A model generated the notes under the pieces. It saw only the letters and a program-made list of their open reading frames with translations. It was not told the DNA's origin and made no database searches. From positions 1 through 53,679 of the forward strand of contig CAMUYU010000005.1 in the NCBI GenBank assembly GCA_947164995.1: a stretch of DNA of 53,679 bases, read 5' to 3'. Position numbers and translations under genes: made by a program. How positions within the stretch are numbered: position 1 is the first letter of the stretch; every line of letters begins with the position of its first letter. The DNA is from an uncultured Clostridia bacterium. Its GTDB lineage: Bacteria; Bacillota; Clostridia; TANB77; UBA1234. Positions 7,534 through 15,805 of this stretch are shown here, in pieces.

Positions 7534-9227
7534 AGCTTTCCAAAATCATGAAAGCATTATATACCAAATTTTCCAATATTTCAATAGTTCTCTCGCTTGC
7601 AACCTCTATTAGTTTAGCGCTTTTTTCAGATATTTTTACTAAGTCTTCAATTTCTATATGCTTATTTGATGTATTTAGTATAAATCTATCTCAAAAATGG
7701 CTATTCTACCTAAAAATCTGCTATTTCATTTCGCTTATATTGTTTTCTATATTTATTGGTTTCTATTTTTCAAATAATCCAAAAATTAAAAAAATATATC
7801 CTAAAAACACTACAAATAATTTAAAATCTGAAAAAATAGAGCTGAAAATAGGAAAAAGTCTTCAAAACCAAAATACTGTTTTTATACCCGAAAAGGGGTT
7901 ATATCAAAATATATTAATTACAGGGACAATTGGCACAGGCAAAACCTCGTCTGCTATGTATCCATTTTTAGAGCAGTTACTTAACCGCAATATTGGTATG
8001 TTGATTTTAGATGTAAAAGGAAATTTTTATAAGAAAGTATTAGAGTTAAACCAAAGATTTGAAAGAAAAGTAATTGTTATAGAACTAAATGGAAAATACA
8101 AATATAACCCTTTAGATAAACCCAATTTAAAACCATCGGTCATAGCAAATCGCTTAAAAACTATTTTAATGTTGTTTTCAAACCAAAACACTTCCGATTC
8201 TTATTGGCTAGATAAAGTTGAGTTATATTTGACAGAATGTATAAAGCTATGCAGATTATACAACAATGATTATGTTACATTTATAGAACTACACAAGTTA
8301 ATTAACAATAAATCTTATCTTGATAGCAAAATAGAGTATGTAAAAAAATTATTTCTATCTAATCAACTTTCTTCAAAACAAATTTTTGATTTCAATACAT
8401 CTTTAGATTTTTTTCAAAACGAATTCATAAATTTAGATTCTAAAGTATTATCAATTATTCAATCAGAAGTTTCAAGAATCACACAAATCTTCATTTCAGA
8501 TCAAGATGTTGCGACAACATTTTGTCCATCAAAAGAAGAACAAAATTTTAATGGTTTTTCTTTAAACAGTAATGAAATAGTTGTTTTAAATATGAATGTT
8601 GCCGAATATAGGAATCTTTCTAAAATAATTGCTACTTATCTTAAGTTAGATTTTCAATCCGAAGTATTGATGAGACTTTCTAAGCAATCTAATTTTTCTC
8701 CTCTAGCATTTCTTTGTGATGAATATCACGAATATGCCACTGAAAATGATGCAGACTTTTATGCACAATCTAGAGAAGCTAAGTGTATTAATATTGTATC
8801 TACACAAAGTTACACTTCTCTTTTAAAAACAATCAAAGACCCTCAATCAGCAAAAGTTATAATACAAAATTTAGTAAATAAAATATGGTTTCGTACAGAC
8901 GATAATTTCACCATAGAAGAAGCCCAAAAGCAACTTGGCAAAGAAGATAAAACAAAGCTTATTCGAAGTATTGCTGAAAATGCAAAAGAATCAAATTACA
9001 ACTATTTTCTAAAGTCATTTAAATCCGACAAATCTAGCATATCCGAATCTTTAAGCACTCAAATCTATCATGATTTTATATACGATTTTAATAGCTTTTC
9101 TAGAGAATTAAAAACGTTTCAAGCAATATGTTTTATATCAACTGGTACCGAAGTTATGCATCCTGAAATTGTCGAGTTAGAACCTATTTGGAAAAGTTCT
9201 CAACAAAACAATCATAATTTTATTTGA
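7530..9227 (+). CDS. VirD4/TraG-like type IV coupling ATPase
   Basis: A 565-residue AAA-type ATPase of the type IV coupling-protein group, which feeds DNA or protein substrates into a type IV channel. Two N-terminal membrane helices (about 19-40 and 52-78) precede Walker A TGTIGTGKTSS near residue 131. LDVKGNFYKKVLE follows, then a helical all-alpha domain, Walker B FLCDEYHEYA near 395 and STQSYTSLLK. It starts at TTG 7530, overlapping the stop of the upstream gene. Compared with standard VirD4 (about 600-700 residues) it is somewhat short. Its neighbours are a pilin, a TrbL-like and a PrgI-like protein, but no VirB4 ATPase or relaxase is present. Confidence 0.85.
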   Translation: MKLSKIMKALYTKFSNISIVLSLATSISLALFSDIFTKSSISICLFDVFSINLSQKWLFYLKICYFISLILFSIFIGFYFSNNPKIKKIYPKNTTNNLKSEKIELKIGKSLQNQNTVFIPEKGLYQNILITGTIGTGKTSSAMYPFLEQLLNRNIGMLILDVKGNFYKKVLELNQRFERKVIVIELNGKYKYNPLDKPNLKPSVIANRLKTILMLFSNQNTSDSYWLDKVELYLTECIKLCRLYNNDYVTFIELHKLINNKSYLDSKIEYVKKLFLSNQLSSKQIFDFNTSLDFFQNEFINLDSKVLSIIQSEVSRITQIFISDQDVATTFCPSKEEQNFNGFSLNSNEIVVLNMNVAEYRNLSKIIATYLKLDFQSEVLMRLSKQSNFSPLAFLCDEYHEYATENDADFYAQSREAKCINIVSTQSYTSLLKTIKDPQSAKVIIQNLVNKIWFRTDDNFTIEEAQKQLGKEDKTKLIRSIAENAKESNYNYFLKSFKSDKSSISESLSTQIYHDFIYDFNSFSRELKTFQAICFISTGTEVMHPEIVELEPIWKSSQQNNHNFI

Positions 9228-9236
9228 TATATTTCT

Positions 9237-9406
9237 TTTCCATACTTAAAGCTCACCACTAATTTGTAATAAAAAATTTAGAATATCTAAGCCCCCTGTC
9301 TTATTATTTAGAATTCTCATCATCCATTCTTGTTAATCCAATATAATCCCCAAAACAAGACCCTCTTTATAGAACACTTATTAGTGGTGAGCTTTGAGTA
9401 TGGAAA
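9237..9406. repeat. 170-bp element with 26-bp near-perfect terminal inverted repeats
   Basis: Left arm TTTCCATACTTAAAGCTCAC... (9237-9262) and right arm (9381-9406) are reverse complements at 25 of 26 positions. About 118 bases of AT-rich spacer contain no ORF of note. The element fills the gap between virD4-like and virB2-like genes. It may be a MITE-like insertion or a long structured leader RNA of the pilin gene. No clear target duplication is visible. Confidence 0.7.
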
Positions 9407-9434
9407 TATAAAATCATAAAAAGGAGATGTTAAA

Positions 9435-9753
9435 GTGAATAAAAAACCTATTATTTTTCTAGTCATTATATTGATATTATTATTTAGTGTAAGCTTTGCA
9501 GCAAGCGATCCAAAATTAGTTACAACATTAAATAAGAGCCTTACCAATGTAAAATCATGGATAATAAAACTAAGTACACCTGCAGCCGCTATTGCAGTTG
9601 GTACAGGTGTTTTTATGAAAAAATTTAGTTTTGGAGATGAAGAAAGAATTGTTATGCGGAAAAAAGCTTATTAAAAGTTCTTTATTTTCGTATGGATTTA
9701 TACTTGCAATCGACTTAATACTAAAAGCAATCCAATCTTTAGTTGCAGCCTAA
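9435..9753 (+). CDS. VirB2/TrbC-like pilin, one +1 frameshift at CGG 9657
   Basis: The first frame gives a signal peptide (LVIILILLFSVSFAASD) and a hydrophobic segment, then would stop after 79 residues. At 9657-9659 the codon CGG lies in frame (GTT ATG CGG). Skipping its C gives ATG GGA AAA AAG and continues GKKLIKSSLFSYGFILAIDL, a second membrane helix, to TAA at 9753. The resulting 105-residue protein has the size and two-helix topology of VirB2/TrbC pilins. The ribosome site is AAAGGAGATG, and the start codon is GTG 9435. The next gene begins 12 bases later. The family call is by topology and neighbours. Confidence 0.75.
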
Positions 9754-9765
9754 TGGAGAATCAAT

Positions 9766-10666
9766 ATGGAAGAAGAAACCGTTACACAAACAATTAATAT
9801 TACTCAAGTTGTTTTAGATACCATTAATTCTCTTTGTGAAAGCCTATTTTCATCTATAAATAAATCTATTTTTCCTGAACTAGATAAATTAATATTTTTA
9901 GATGAAGATTTAACTAACTCAACATATATGGAAAGAATAATTGGCACCGATTTTAACACTGGGCTTTTGGTACTGGCAGAATTTTTCTTAAGTGCTTTTG
10001 TGCTTTATTACGCAATTAGAAGATTTACTTCTTACTATAGCGGGCAATCTATAGAAAGTGCTTCAAAGTTTTTTATTAAGGCAATTGTTATAGGTATATT
10101 TGTATTTAGCTCTTTTTCTATTTGTTCAAGTATTTTATCAGCAACTTCTGAGATCACTACATTTGTTTGTTCTTTAGGTAAAAACATTTTTAAGCAAGAG
10201 ATTTCTTTTTCAAACTTAATAGACAAACTAAATACTTCATCAAGTAATGAAAAATTCAATCTTTTTTCATTCAACGGAATACTTACTAGTATGATTTCCA
10301 TATCTTCTTTTTCTTTAATTCTTTCTTTTTCAATAAGATATATTCTCACTAAAGTCCTTATTTTGTTCTCTCCATTTGCATTTCTATGCTTAATTAATAA
10401 ACCTACTTCTAGTTTATTTAAATGTTGGATTAAAAGCTTTTTTTCTCTACTATTAATACAAATAATGATGTCATTTATACTTCTTCTTTCGTTTGCTATT
10501 ATCAAAGAAAACTCTTCCAACATATTTAATCAGATATTACTAATTGGATCTTCTCTAGCTCTTATGAAATCTTCCCAGTTTGTTAGAGAATTTTTAAATA
10601 ATACTGGAATTTCTACCGACTTTTCATCTGGTATATCTCGGTATGCGTTCTATATTTATGAGGTGA
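9766..10666 (+). CDS. TrbL/VirB6-like polytopic conjugation protein, +1 frameshift at CGG 10639
   Basis: About 299 residues with an N-terminal soluble part and five or more membrane helices, as in TrbL/VirB6-type channel proteins of Gram-positive elements. The ORF track shows a 404-residue fusion with the next gene, because frame 1 reads TCT CGG TAT and runs on. If CGG is skipped by one base (C|GGT ATG CGT TCT), the protein ends GISGMRSIFMR with TGA at 10664-10666. A new gene with its own GAGGTG site then starts three bases later. Two separate proteins are the usual arrangement in such clusters, so the fusion is probably an artefact of reading CGG as Arg. Confidence 0.7.
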
Positions 10667-10668
10667 TT

Positions 10669-10980
10669 ATGGATAAATATATCTTTCCTTTAAATTATAA
10701 ATATTCAGCCAAATTTCTTGGAATTATTGAATATAACATACTACTACCCATTATGTGTATTGTTTCTGTCGTAGGATTTTTCTTATATATAGGAAAAGTT
10801 GATTTTTTTATTAGTGCAGGCATTATTATATTTCTTGCTCTTCCACCTCTTTTAATATTATCTATAGGAATAAATGGGCAACCTGCAATTCCATATTTTA
10901 AGTCCATTTTAATCTATTCAAAAAGGAAAAAAATTTATGTTTATGGTAAAACTAGAGATAAGCAAAACATCGTTACATAA
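10669..10980 (+). CDS. PrgI/VirB3-like membrane protein
   Basis: A 103-residue protein beginning MDKYIFPLNYKYSAKFLG at ATG 10669, five bases after the GAGG of its ribosome site. Two closely spaced membrane helices (about 26-45 and 48-68) and a basic tail (YSKRKKIYVYGK) match the layout of PrgI/VirB3-like subunits, which sit beside VirB4 in type IV systems. No VirB4 gene follows in this window, which is odd for the family. In the ORF track it appears fused to the previous gene. The family assignment is tentative. Confidence 0.6.
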   Translation: MDKYIFPLNYKYSAKFLGIIEYNILLPIMCIVSVVGFFLYIGKVDFFISAGIIIFLALPPLLILSIGINGQPAIPYFKSILIYSKRKKIYVYGKTRDKQNIVT

Positions 10981-11002
10981 TTAGTTTATCTTTTAAATTT
11001 GA

Positions 11003-11033
11003 TGTTGATAAATTGTTAATAATTTGTTGATAA
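11003..11033 (+). promoter_or_regulatory. Three 11-bp-spaced DnaA-box-like repeats upstream of the helicase-loader genes
   Basis: TGTTGATAA, TGTTAATAA and TGTTGATAA start at 11003, 11014 and 11025, exactly one helical turn apart. TGTTGATAA differs by one base from the DnaA box TGTGGATAA. GAGCAAATAG, TTAGCAAAATGG and TTAGCAAAAAAA repeats follow downstream to about 11095. The block lies 150 bases before the DnaD-like gene. Control by DnaA, or an iteron-like site, is possible but unproven. Confidence 0.45.
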
Positions 11034-11179
11034 TATGTGAGCAAATAGTTAGCAAAATGGCACTTTTCCGGCTTTATGTTAGCAAAAAAATAAAAGTATA
11101 ATAAATAGATAATTTTTGTTGAAAATCTTTTTTGTTAATTGTATGATTTTACATACAAGAAATAATTAAGGAGGATATT

Positions 11180-12163
11180 ATGAAGTTCGAACAAAATTTA
11201 TCTATGATATACGAAGATCTTAATATTCCAGAACTATTTATTACAGAGTATTTTTGCAATGCAAATGGTGACTACGTAAAAATTTACCTATATTGCCGCT
11301 TCCTTTGCAAATATCAAAGTGAAATTAGCCCACTTGATTTATCTAAAAAATTATCTATTCCTTTAAAAACAGTCGAAGAAGGACTAAAATATTGGGAAGA
11401 ACAAAATGTATTAATAAAGAAGAATAAAACATATGAATTTACCGACTTAAAGAAAATCGCTGTAGATAAATTATACACTCCAAGACTTACATCTTCTCTT
11501 GAAGATGCAATTGATACTAATGAAAAAAATATTGTTCGTACTCAAGCAATAAATGAAATCAATACCACATTCTTCCAAGGAGTAATGTCACCTACTTGGT
11601 ATTCGGCAATTGATAACTTATTTAACAAATATGGGTTTGATGAAGATGTCATGGTTTCTTTATTTAGATATTGTTTCGATAGACAAGCTTTACATCGCAA
11701 CTACATACAAGCAGTTGCAGAAGGTTGGTCAAATAGTAAAATCAAAACGATGAATGATTTAGAAAAATATTACATGTCAATGGAAGAACTAAATAAAGTT
11801 AAAAAATTTATATCTCAAAAACTAAACTTGTATAGAAGTCTTACTCAATTTGAGGAATCTTTCGTAGAAAAATGGACAAAAGACTATAATTATTCAAAAG
11901 ATATAATAGAAATAGCTTTGAAAAAGACTACATCCAAAAGCAAACCAAGTTTTGATTACTTAGATACGCTTATTACCGACTGGCACGAAAAAAACCTAAA
12001 ATCTCCTGAAGAAGTTACAACATATTTAAAAGAGCAAAAGCAAAAAGCTAAAGAAATTAAGGCTATGCAACAAAATAAAAATTCCGGTCAAATTACTCTT
12101 CAACGCTATTTTGATGATAGTGACCAATATTCAGATATGGATAAGTTCTATGCAAATTTATAA
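11180..12163 (+). CDS. DnaD/DnaB-like primosome protein
   Basis: A 327-residue replication-initiation protein. The N-terminal winged-helix part (about 20-95) is followed by two DnaD-type C-terminal modules: one around 125-195 with the YxxxxxxEGW pattern (NYIQAVAEGWSN), the other around 215-285 ending YLDTLITDWHEKN. These remodel origin DNA and help load the helicase. AAGGAGG lies just upstream of ATG 11180. It is followed after 18 bases by the DnaI/DnaC-like loader, the usual Clostridia pairing. Whether it plays the DnaB or DnaD role of Bacillus cannot be decided here. Confidence 0.85.
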   Translation: MKFEQNLSMIYEDLNIPELFITEYFCNANGDYVKIYLYCRFLCKYQSEISPLDLSKKLSIPLKTVEEGLKYWEEQNVLIKKNKTYEFTDLKKIAVDKLYTPRLTSSLEDAIDTNEKNIVRTQAINEINTTFFQGVMSPTWYSAIDNLFNKYGFDEDVMVSLFRYCFDRQALHRNYIQAVAEGWSNSKIKTMNDLEKYYMSMEELNKVKKFISQKLNLYRSLTQFEESFVEKWTKDYNYSKDIIEIALKKTTSKSKPSFDYLDTLITDWHEKNLKSPEEVTTYLKEQKQKAKEIKAMQQNKNSGQITLQRYFDDSDQYSDMDKFYANL

Positions 12164-12181
12164 TATAAATGAGGTGAAAAG

Positions 12182-13171
12182 ATGTATCTAGACGTTAGCA
12201 CTATAGAAAGAGAATATGAACAAAAACGACTTAATGCTCAAAAAGATAACGAAGAACGTATAAAAGAAATATATCTTGATTTTCCAGAACTTACTTCTAT
12301 AGAATCAGAAATTAGAAAATTAGGAATTGAAGCATCTAAAAAAGCATTATTGTCAAGTTCAGACGACTCTCAAAAAGCAGTTTCCGTAATATTAGAGAAA
12401 ATTGAAAAATTAAAAGATCAAAAAGAAAAACTATTAGCTAAAAAAGGTATTTCTCTTTTGCCTAAATACGAATGTGAAAAATGTAATGATACAGGTTATG
12501 TTACTATTAATAATAAAACTCAAATGTGTACTTGTATGAAACAAAGACTAATTGATGATTATTACAACAAATTTAATAACTATAAATTAAACAATGAAAC
12601 ATTTGAAAACTTCGACGACAAATTATTTTCAGATAAAGAAGATAAAGAAAAATATGGTACTTCTATTTCACCTAGAAATAATATTAACAAGATAAAAAAG
12701 CTATCTATTGACTTTGTTAAAAATTTTGAAAAAGAAGACACGCCAAACCTTTTGTTTACTGGAACTGCAGGCACTGGAAAAACTTTCATGTCAGGTGCAA
12801 TTGCAAACGAATTGCTTAAGAATGGACACACTGTTTTATATCAAACAGCACCACTTTTACTAGATAATCTTTTTGAATACAAATATGGAAATAGCTCAAA
12901 GCTTTCAAAAGATTTATATAATAGTTTGTTTGATGTTGATTTGTTAATAATTGATGATTTAGGCACCGAAAATCAAACATCTGCAAAATTTGCTGAATTA
13001 TTTTCTATTATCAATAGTCGTATGCTAAATCCAAATACAAAAACTGTTATTTCAACAAACTTAAATTTAAAGCAACTTGCTAAATTATATGATGATAGAA
13101 TTATCTCTCGAATAATAGGCAAATATTCAATTTGCAAATTTTTCGGCGACGATATTCGTCTTAAAAAATAA
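12182..13171 (+). CDS. DnaI/DnaC-like helicase loader ATPase
   Basis: A 329-residue AAA+ ATPase that delivers the replicative helicase to DNA. An N-terminal coiled helical region is followed by a zinc site with CEKCNDTGY and CTC(M)K near 98-122. The AAA+ core has Walker A GTAGTGKTF near 195, Walker B LLIIDDLGTE and a sensor/arginine-finger region (DDRIISRIIGKY). It forms an operon with the DnaD-like gene and ends at a strong terminator. Some DnaC-like genes belong to mobile elements. The pairing with a DnaD protein argues for the chromosomal loader. Confidence 0.88.
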   Translation: MYLDVSTIEREYEQKRLNAQKDNEERIKEIYLDFPELTSIESEIRKLGIEASKKALLSSSDDSQKAVSVILEKIEKLKDQKEKLLAKKGISLLPKYECEKCNDTGYVTINNKTQMCTCMKQRLIDDYYNKFNNYKLNNETFENFDDKLFSDKEDKEKYGTSISPRNNINKIKKLSIDFVKNFEKEDTPNLLFTGTAGTGKTFMSGAIANELLKNGHTVLYQTAPLLLDNLFEYKYGNSSKLSKDLYNSLFDVDLLIIDDLGTENQTSAKFAELFSIINSRMLNPNTKTVISTNLNLKQLAKLYDDRIISRIIGKYSICKFFGDDIRLKK

Positions 13172-13175
13172 AAAA

Positions 13176-13209
13176 TTAAGCTTCATGATTTTTATATCAT
13201 GAAGCTTAA
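13176..13209. terminator. Bidirectional terminator between the helicase loader and ctpA
   Basis: A 14-bp perfect stem, TTAAGCTTCATGAT / ATCATGAAGCTTAA, with a six-base loop and A/T-rich tracts on both sides, lies between two converging genes. Confidence 0.85.
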
Positions 13210-13216
13210 ATAAAAA

Positions 13217-14482
13217 TTATTTTCCACGTAGCACTTCAATTGCTTTTTGAAGTTGTGTGTCATCTTTGAATTCTAGTTTATATGTATTAGTAATGCCATC
13301 TGGCAAATCTACTTCTATATCAGGTACTACACCAATTCCATTTATTTTATTTCCATTTGGTGAAAAATATTCAGATGTTGTAAATTTTACAAAAGATCCA
13401 TCTCTAAGTGATAATAATGTTTGAACAACACCTTTTCCATATGTAGTTTTTCCTATAATAATTCCAACCTTATAGTCTTTTACAGCTGCAGTAAATACTT
13501 CTGATGCACTTGCAGAATTCCCATTTACTAGAACTACTAAAGGTATTCTAATAGCATTTGGATTAGAATATAGTGCTTCTTCTCTTCCCGCTTTATCTTT
13601 TGTATAAAAGATTTTTCCTTCAGGTAGTATCAAATCAGATATTTTAACACAAGAATCTAAAACTCCACCAGGATTATCTCTTAAATCAATAATTAGTGAT
13701 CTTATATTTGGATTATTAATATGTTTTGAATACTCTGTTGCAAAATGTTCATATGTGCTCTCATCAAAAGAAGTAAGCTTAATATATCCTATAGAATTTT
13801 CGTATATTTCAGATTTAACTGGATTTATTTCTATTTTTCTTCTTTCAACTTCAATCTCTATTGCCTCTTCTTCTTTTGTTTCTTTATTCTTTCTAATTAT
13901 TCCCAATTTAACTTTTGAACCAGATGCTCCTTTAATAGCATCAACGACTTCGGTATATGTATGCTCATAAGAATTTAAGTCATCAACATATTCAATATAA
14001 TCTGCAGGTAAAAGCCCTGCTGCTTCTGCAGGAGAACCTTCAATAGTTGCAAGAATTATTGGTAATTTTCTAGATTCATCATATGAAACGTATACTCCAA
14101 TACCAAAATATTCTCCTTCAGTTTGAGTGTAGAAAGCCTCAAAAGCTTCGGCATTATAGTACTCAGCATATGGGTCATCTAATGCTTTTAACATTCCAGC
14201 TGCCATATTATCTGCCATTTTATCTTCTTCATATTCATATAAATATGCTTCATCAATAATTCTTTTTAAATTAGTTATTTTATTTTGAATTGTTGGAGAA
14301 ATAGTTTTAGAATTACTTACTTGACTTCCGCTACTTGGATTCATATATGTCGAAGCATAGTTAACTCCATTTTCTAACACTTGTGTATAACTCCATATTT
14401 TATATCCAACAAAAGTCATCATAAGTGTAGTTACCATCGTAATTAAAATTATTGGAATTGTTCCAATTCCTTTTTTGTCCAT
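13217..14482 (-). CDS. C-terminal processing peptidase, S41 family (CtpA-like)
   Basis: A 421-residue membrane-anchored serine protease that trims the C-termini of envelope proteins. One N-terminal membrane helix (about 7-28) is followed by a helical region with the family sequence NMAAGMLKALDDPYAEYY, a PDZ domain (about 110-200, FGIGVYVSY...EAAGLLPADYI) and the S41 core. The core shows DLRDNPGG, the catalytic Ser in NGNSASASE and the catalytic Lys in TTYGKG. It is followed on the same strand by nothing before the shared terminator. The upstream neighbour is the YibE/F-like gene, 45 bases away, so the two may be co-transcribed. Confidence 0.93.
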   Translation of the reverse strand: MDKKGIGTIPIILITMVTTLMMTFVGYKIWSYTQVLENGVNYASTYMNPSSGSQVSNSKTISPTIQNKITNLKRIIDEAYLYEYEEDKMADNMAAGMLKALDDPYAEYYNAEAFEAFYTQTEGEYFGIGVYVSYDESRKLPIILATIEGSPAEAAGLLPADYIEYVDDLNSYEHTYTEVVDAIKGASGSKVKLGIIRKNKETKEEEAIEIEVERRKIEINPVKSEIYENSIGYIKLTSFDESTYEHFATEYSKHINNPNIRSLIIDLRDNPGGVLDSCVKISDLILPEGKIFYTKDKAGREEALYSNPNAIRIPLVVLVNGNSASASEVFTAAVKDYKVGIIIGKTTYGKGVVQTLLSLRDGSFVKFTTSEYFSPNGNKINGIGVVPDIEVDLPDGITNTYKLEFKDDTQLQKAIEVLRGK

Positions 14483-14527
14483 TTTTTGTCCTTCTTTCTA
14501 AATATGTTAGTATGTAGCAATTATTAA

Positions 14528-15727
14528 TTATCCGTTAAAATAATTAACTGGTATTTCAACATTTTCTTTTTTAGGTTGTTCTTTTTCTTTCTTTTGGTTA
14601 CTTTCTTTTGAAATAATCATACCGCCTAGTATAGCCGTAATAGGAATTGTTGCAATTAATCCCATACTACCTGCCATCGATTTCAAAACTTCATCTGATA
14701 TATCTTCTGCATTTAAAATAAAAGATAAATCAAAACCATTAACATTATACAATAACAAACATAATAATGCACTTCCAACGTAGGCTAAAATTAAAGTATT
14801 TGTCATCGTGCCCATTACATCTTTACCTATATTCATACCAGATTTTATTAATTCTTTACTTGTTATATCTTGTTTTTTACTTTTAACTTCACAAAGAGCT
14901 GAAGAAATTGACATTCCAACATCCATGCATGCTCCCATAGCACTTATCATAATAGCAGAAAGCATTACATTTTTGAAACTAATCATTTCTTGAGTTTCAT
15001 CAATAGCCACTGAAATCATTCTTGCATGCTCATTAATACCTGTAAGCCTCATAAGATTTTCAAATGTAATTCCTATAATGGCTGCTGCAAAAATACCACC
15101 AACAGTTCCTATTATAGCAACCATAGTCTTTTTATTAAACCCAGAAATAATTAAAAATGTAATTCCTATTACTAGAGTGCAAACTAAGAGTGTTAACAAA
15201 ATAATGTTTTTCCCAGAAAGAATACCTGGTAGTAAAACATAAAAAATAATTGCAATTGTAATAACAAGCCCAACTAATGCTTTTATTCCATTTTTTCCGC
15301 CAATAATAGCAATTAGTAAAGCAAATATGACAAACAAAAGTAACATCCACCCTGTTTTATCATAGTAGGAAATTGCAGTAACATCTAGTTTTTCATCTTC
15401 ATATATACCATAGGCATATACTTTGTCGCCTTCTTTCAACATATCATAAAGTGGGAGTCTACTATTGATTCCGTCTTCCAAATAATAGATTACATCATAT
15501 TCTTCATCTTTAAATTTTTTATCCAATATTTTAATTCTTACTTTTTGTGCCTCGTATCTTGAATATCCATCATCAATTGTCTCCTTTGGCCCAGCTTTAA
15601 TAACTTGGGCAAATAAATTATAAGTCTCATAGTCATCTATAAAAGAAGTAAAATCCTCACTTGCAAAAGAAACGCAAGAAAAAATTGTAAGAATTAATAA
15701 AAATATAAGAAAAACTATTCTTTTCAA
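14528..15727 (-). CDS. YibE/F-like multipass membrane protein
   Basis: A 399-residue membrane protein of the YibE/F type. A cleaved-looking signal (FLIFLLILTIFSCVSFASED) precedes a soluble beta-rich extracellular domain to about residue 130. About seven or eight membrane helices follow, including the characteristic GGKNGIKALVGL and the MGACMDVGMSISSAL loop. The family's biochemical role is not known; transport has been suggested for relatives. It starts at ATG 15727 after CTGGAGG and is divergent from comM. ctpA follows it closely. Confidence 0.85.
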   Translation of the reverse strand: MKRIVFLIFLLILTIFSCVSFASEDFTSFIDDYETYNLFAQVIKAGPKETIDDGYSRYEAQKVRIKILDKKFKDEEYDVIYYLEDGINSRLPLYDMLKEGDKVYAYGIYEDEKLDVTAISYYDKTGWMLLLFVIFALLIAIIGGKNGIKALVGLVITIAIIFYVLLPGILSGKNIILLTLLVCTLVIGITFLIISGFNKKTMVAIIGTVGGIFAAAIIGITFENLMRLTGINEHARMISVAIDETQEMISFKNVMLSAIMISAMGACMDVGMSISSALCEVKSKKQDITSKELIKSGMNIGKDVMGTMTNTLILAYVGSALLCLLLYNVNGFDLSFILNAEDISDEVLKSMAGSMGLIATIPITAILGGMIISKESNQKKEKEQPKKENVEIPVNYFNG

Positions 15728-15805
15728 GTTTATCCTCCAGTTTTTTTATTAAAAATTCTAAATAATTATAACATAATAATATTATTTTTCAAATATAGTA
15801 AAGAG

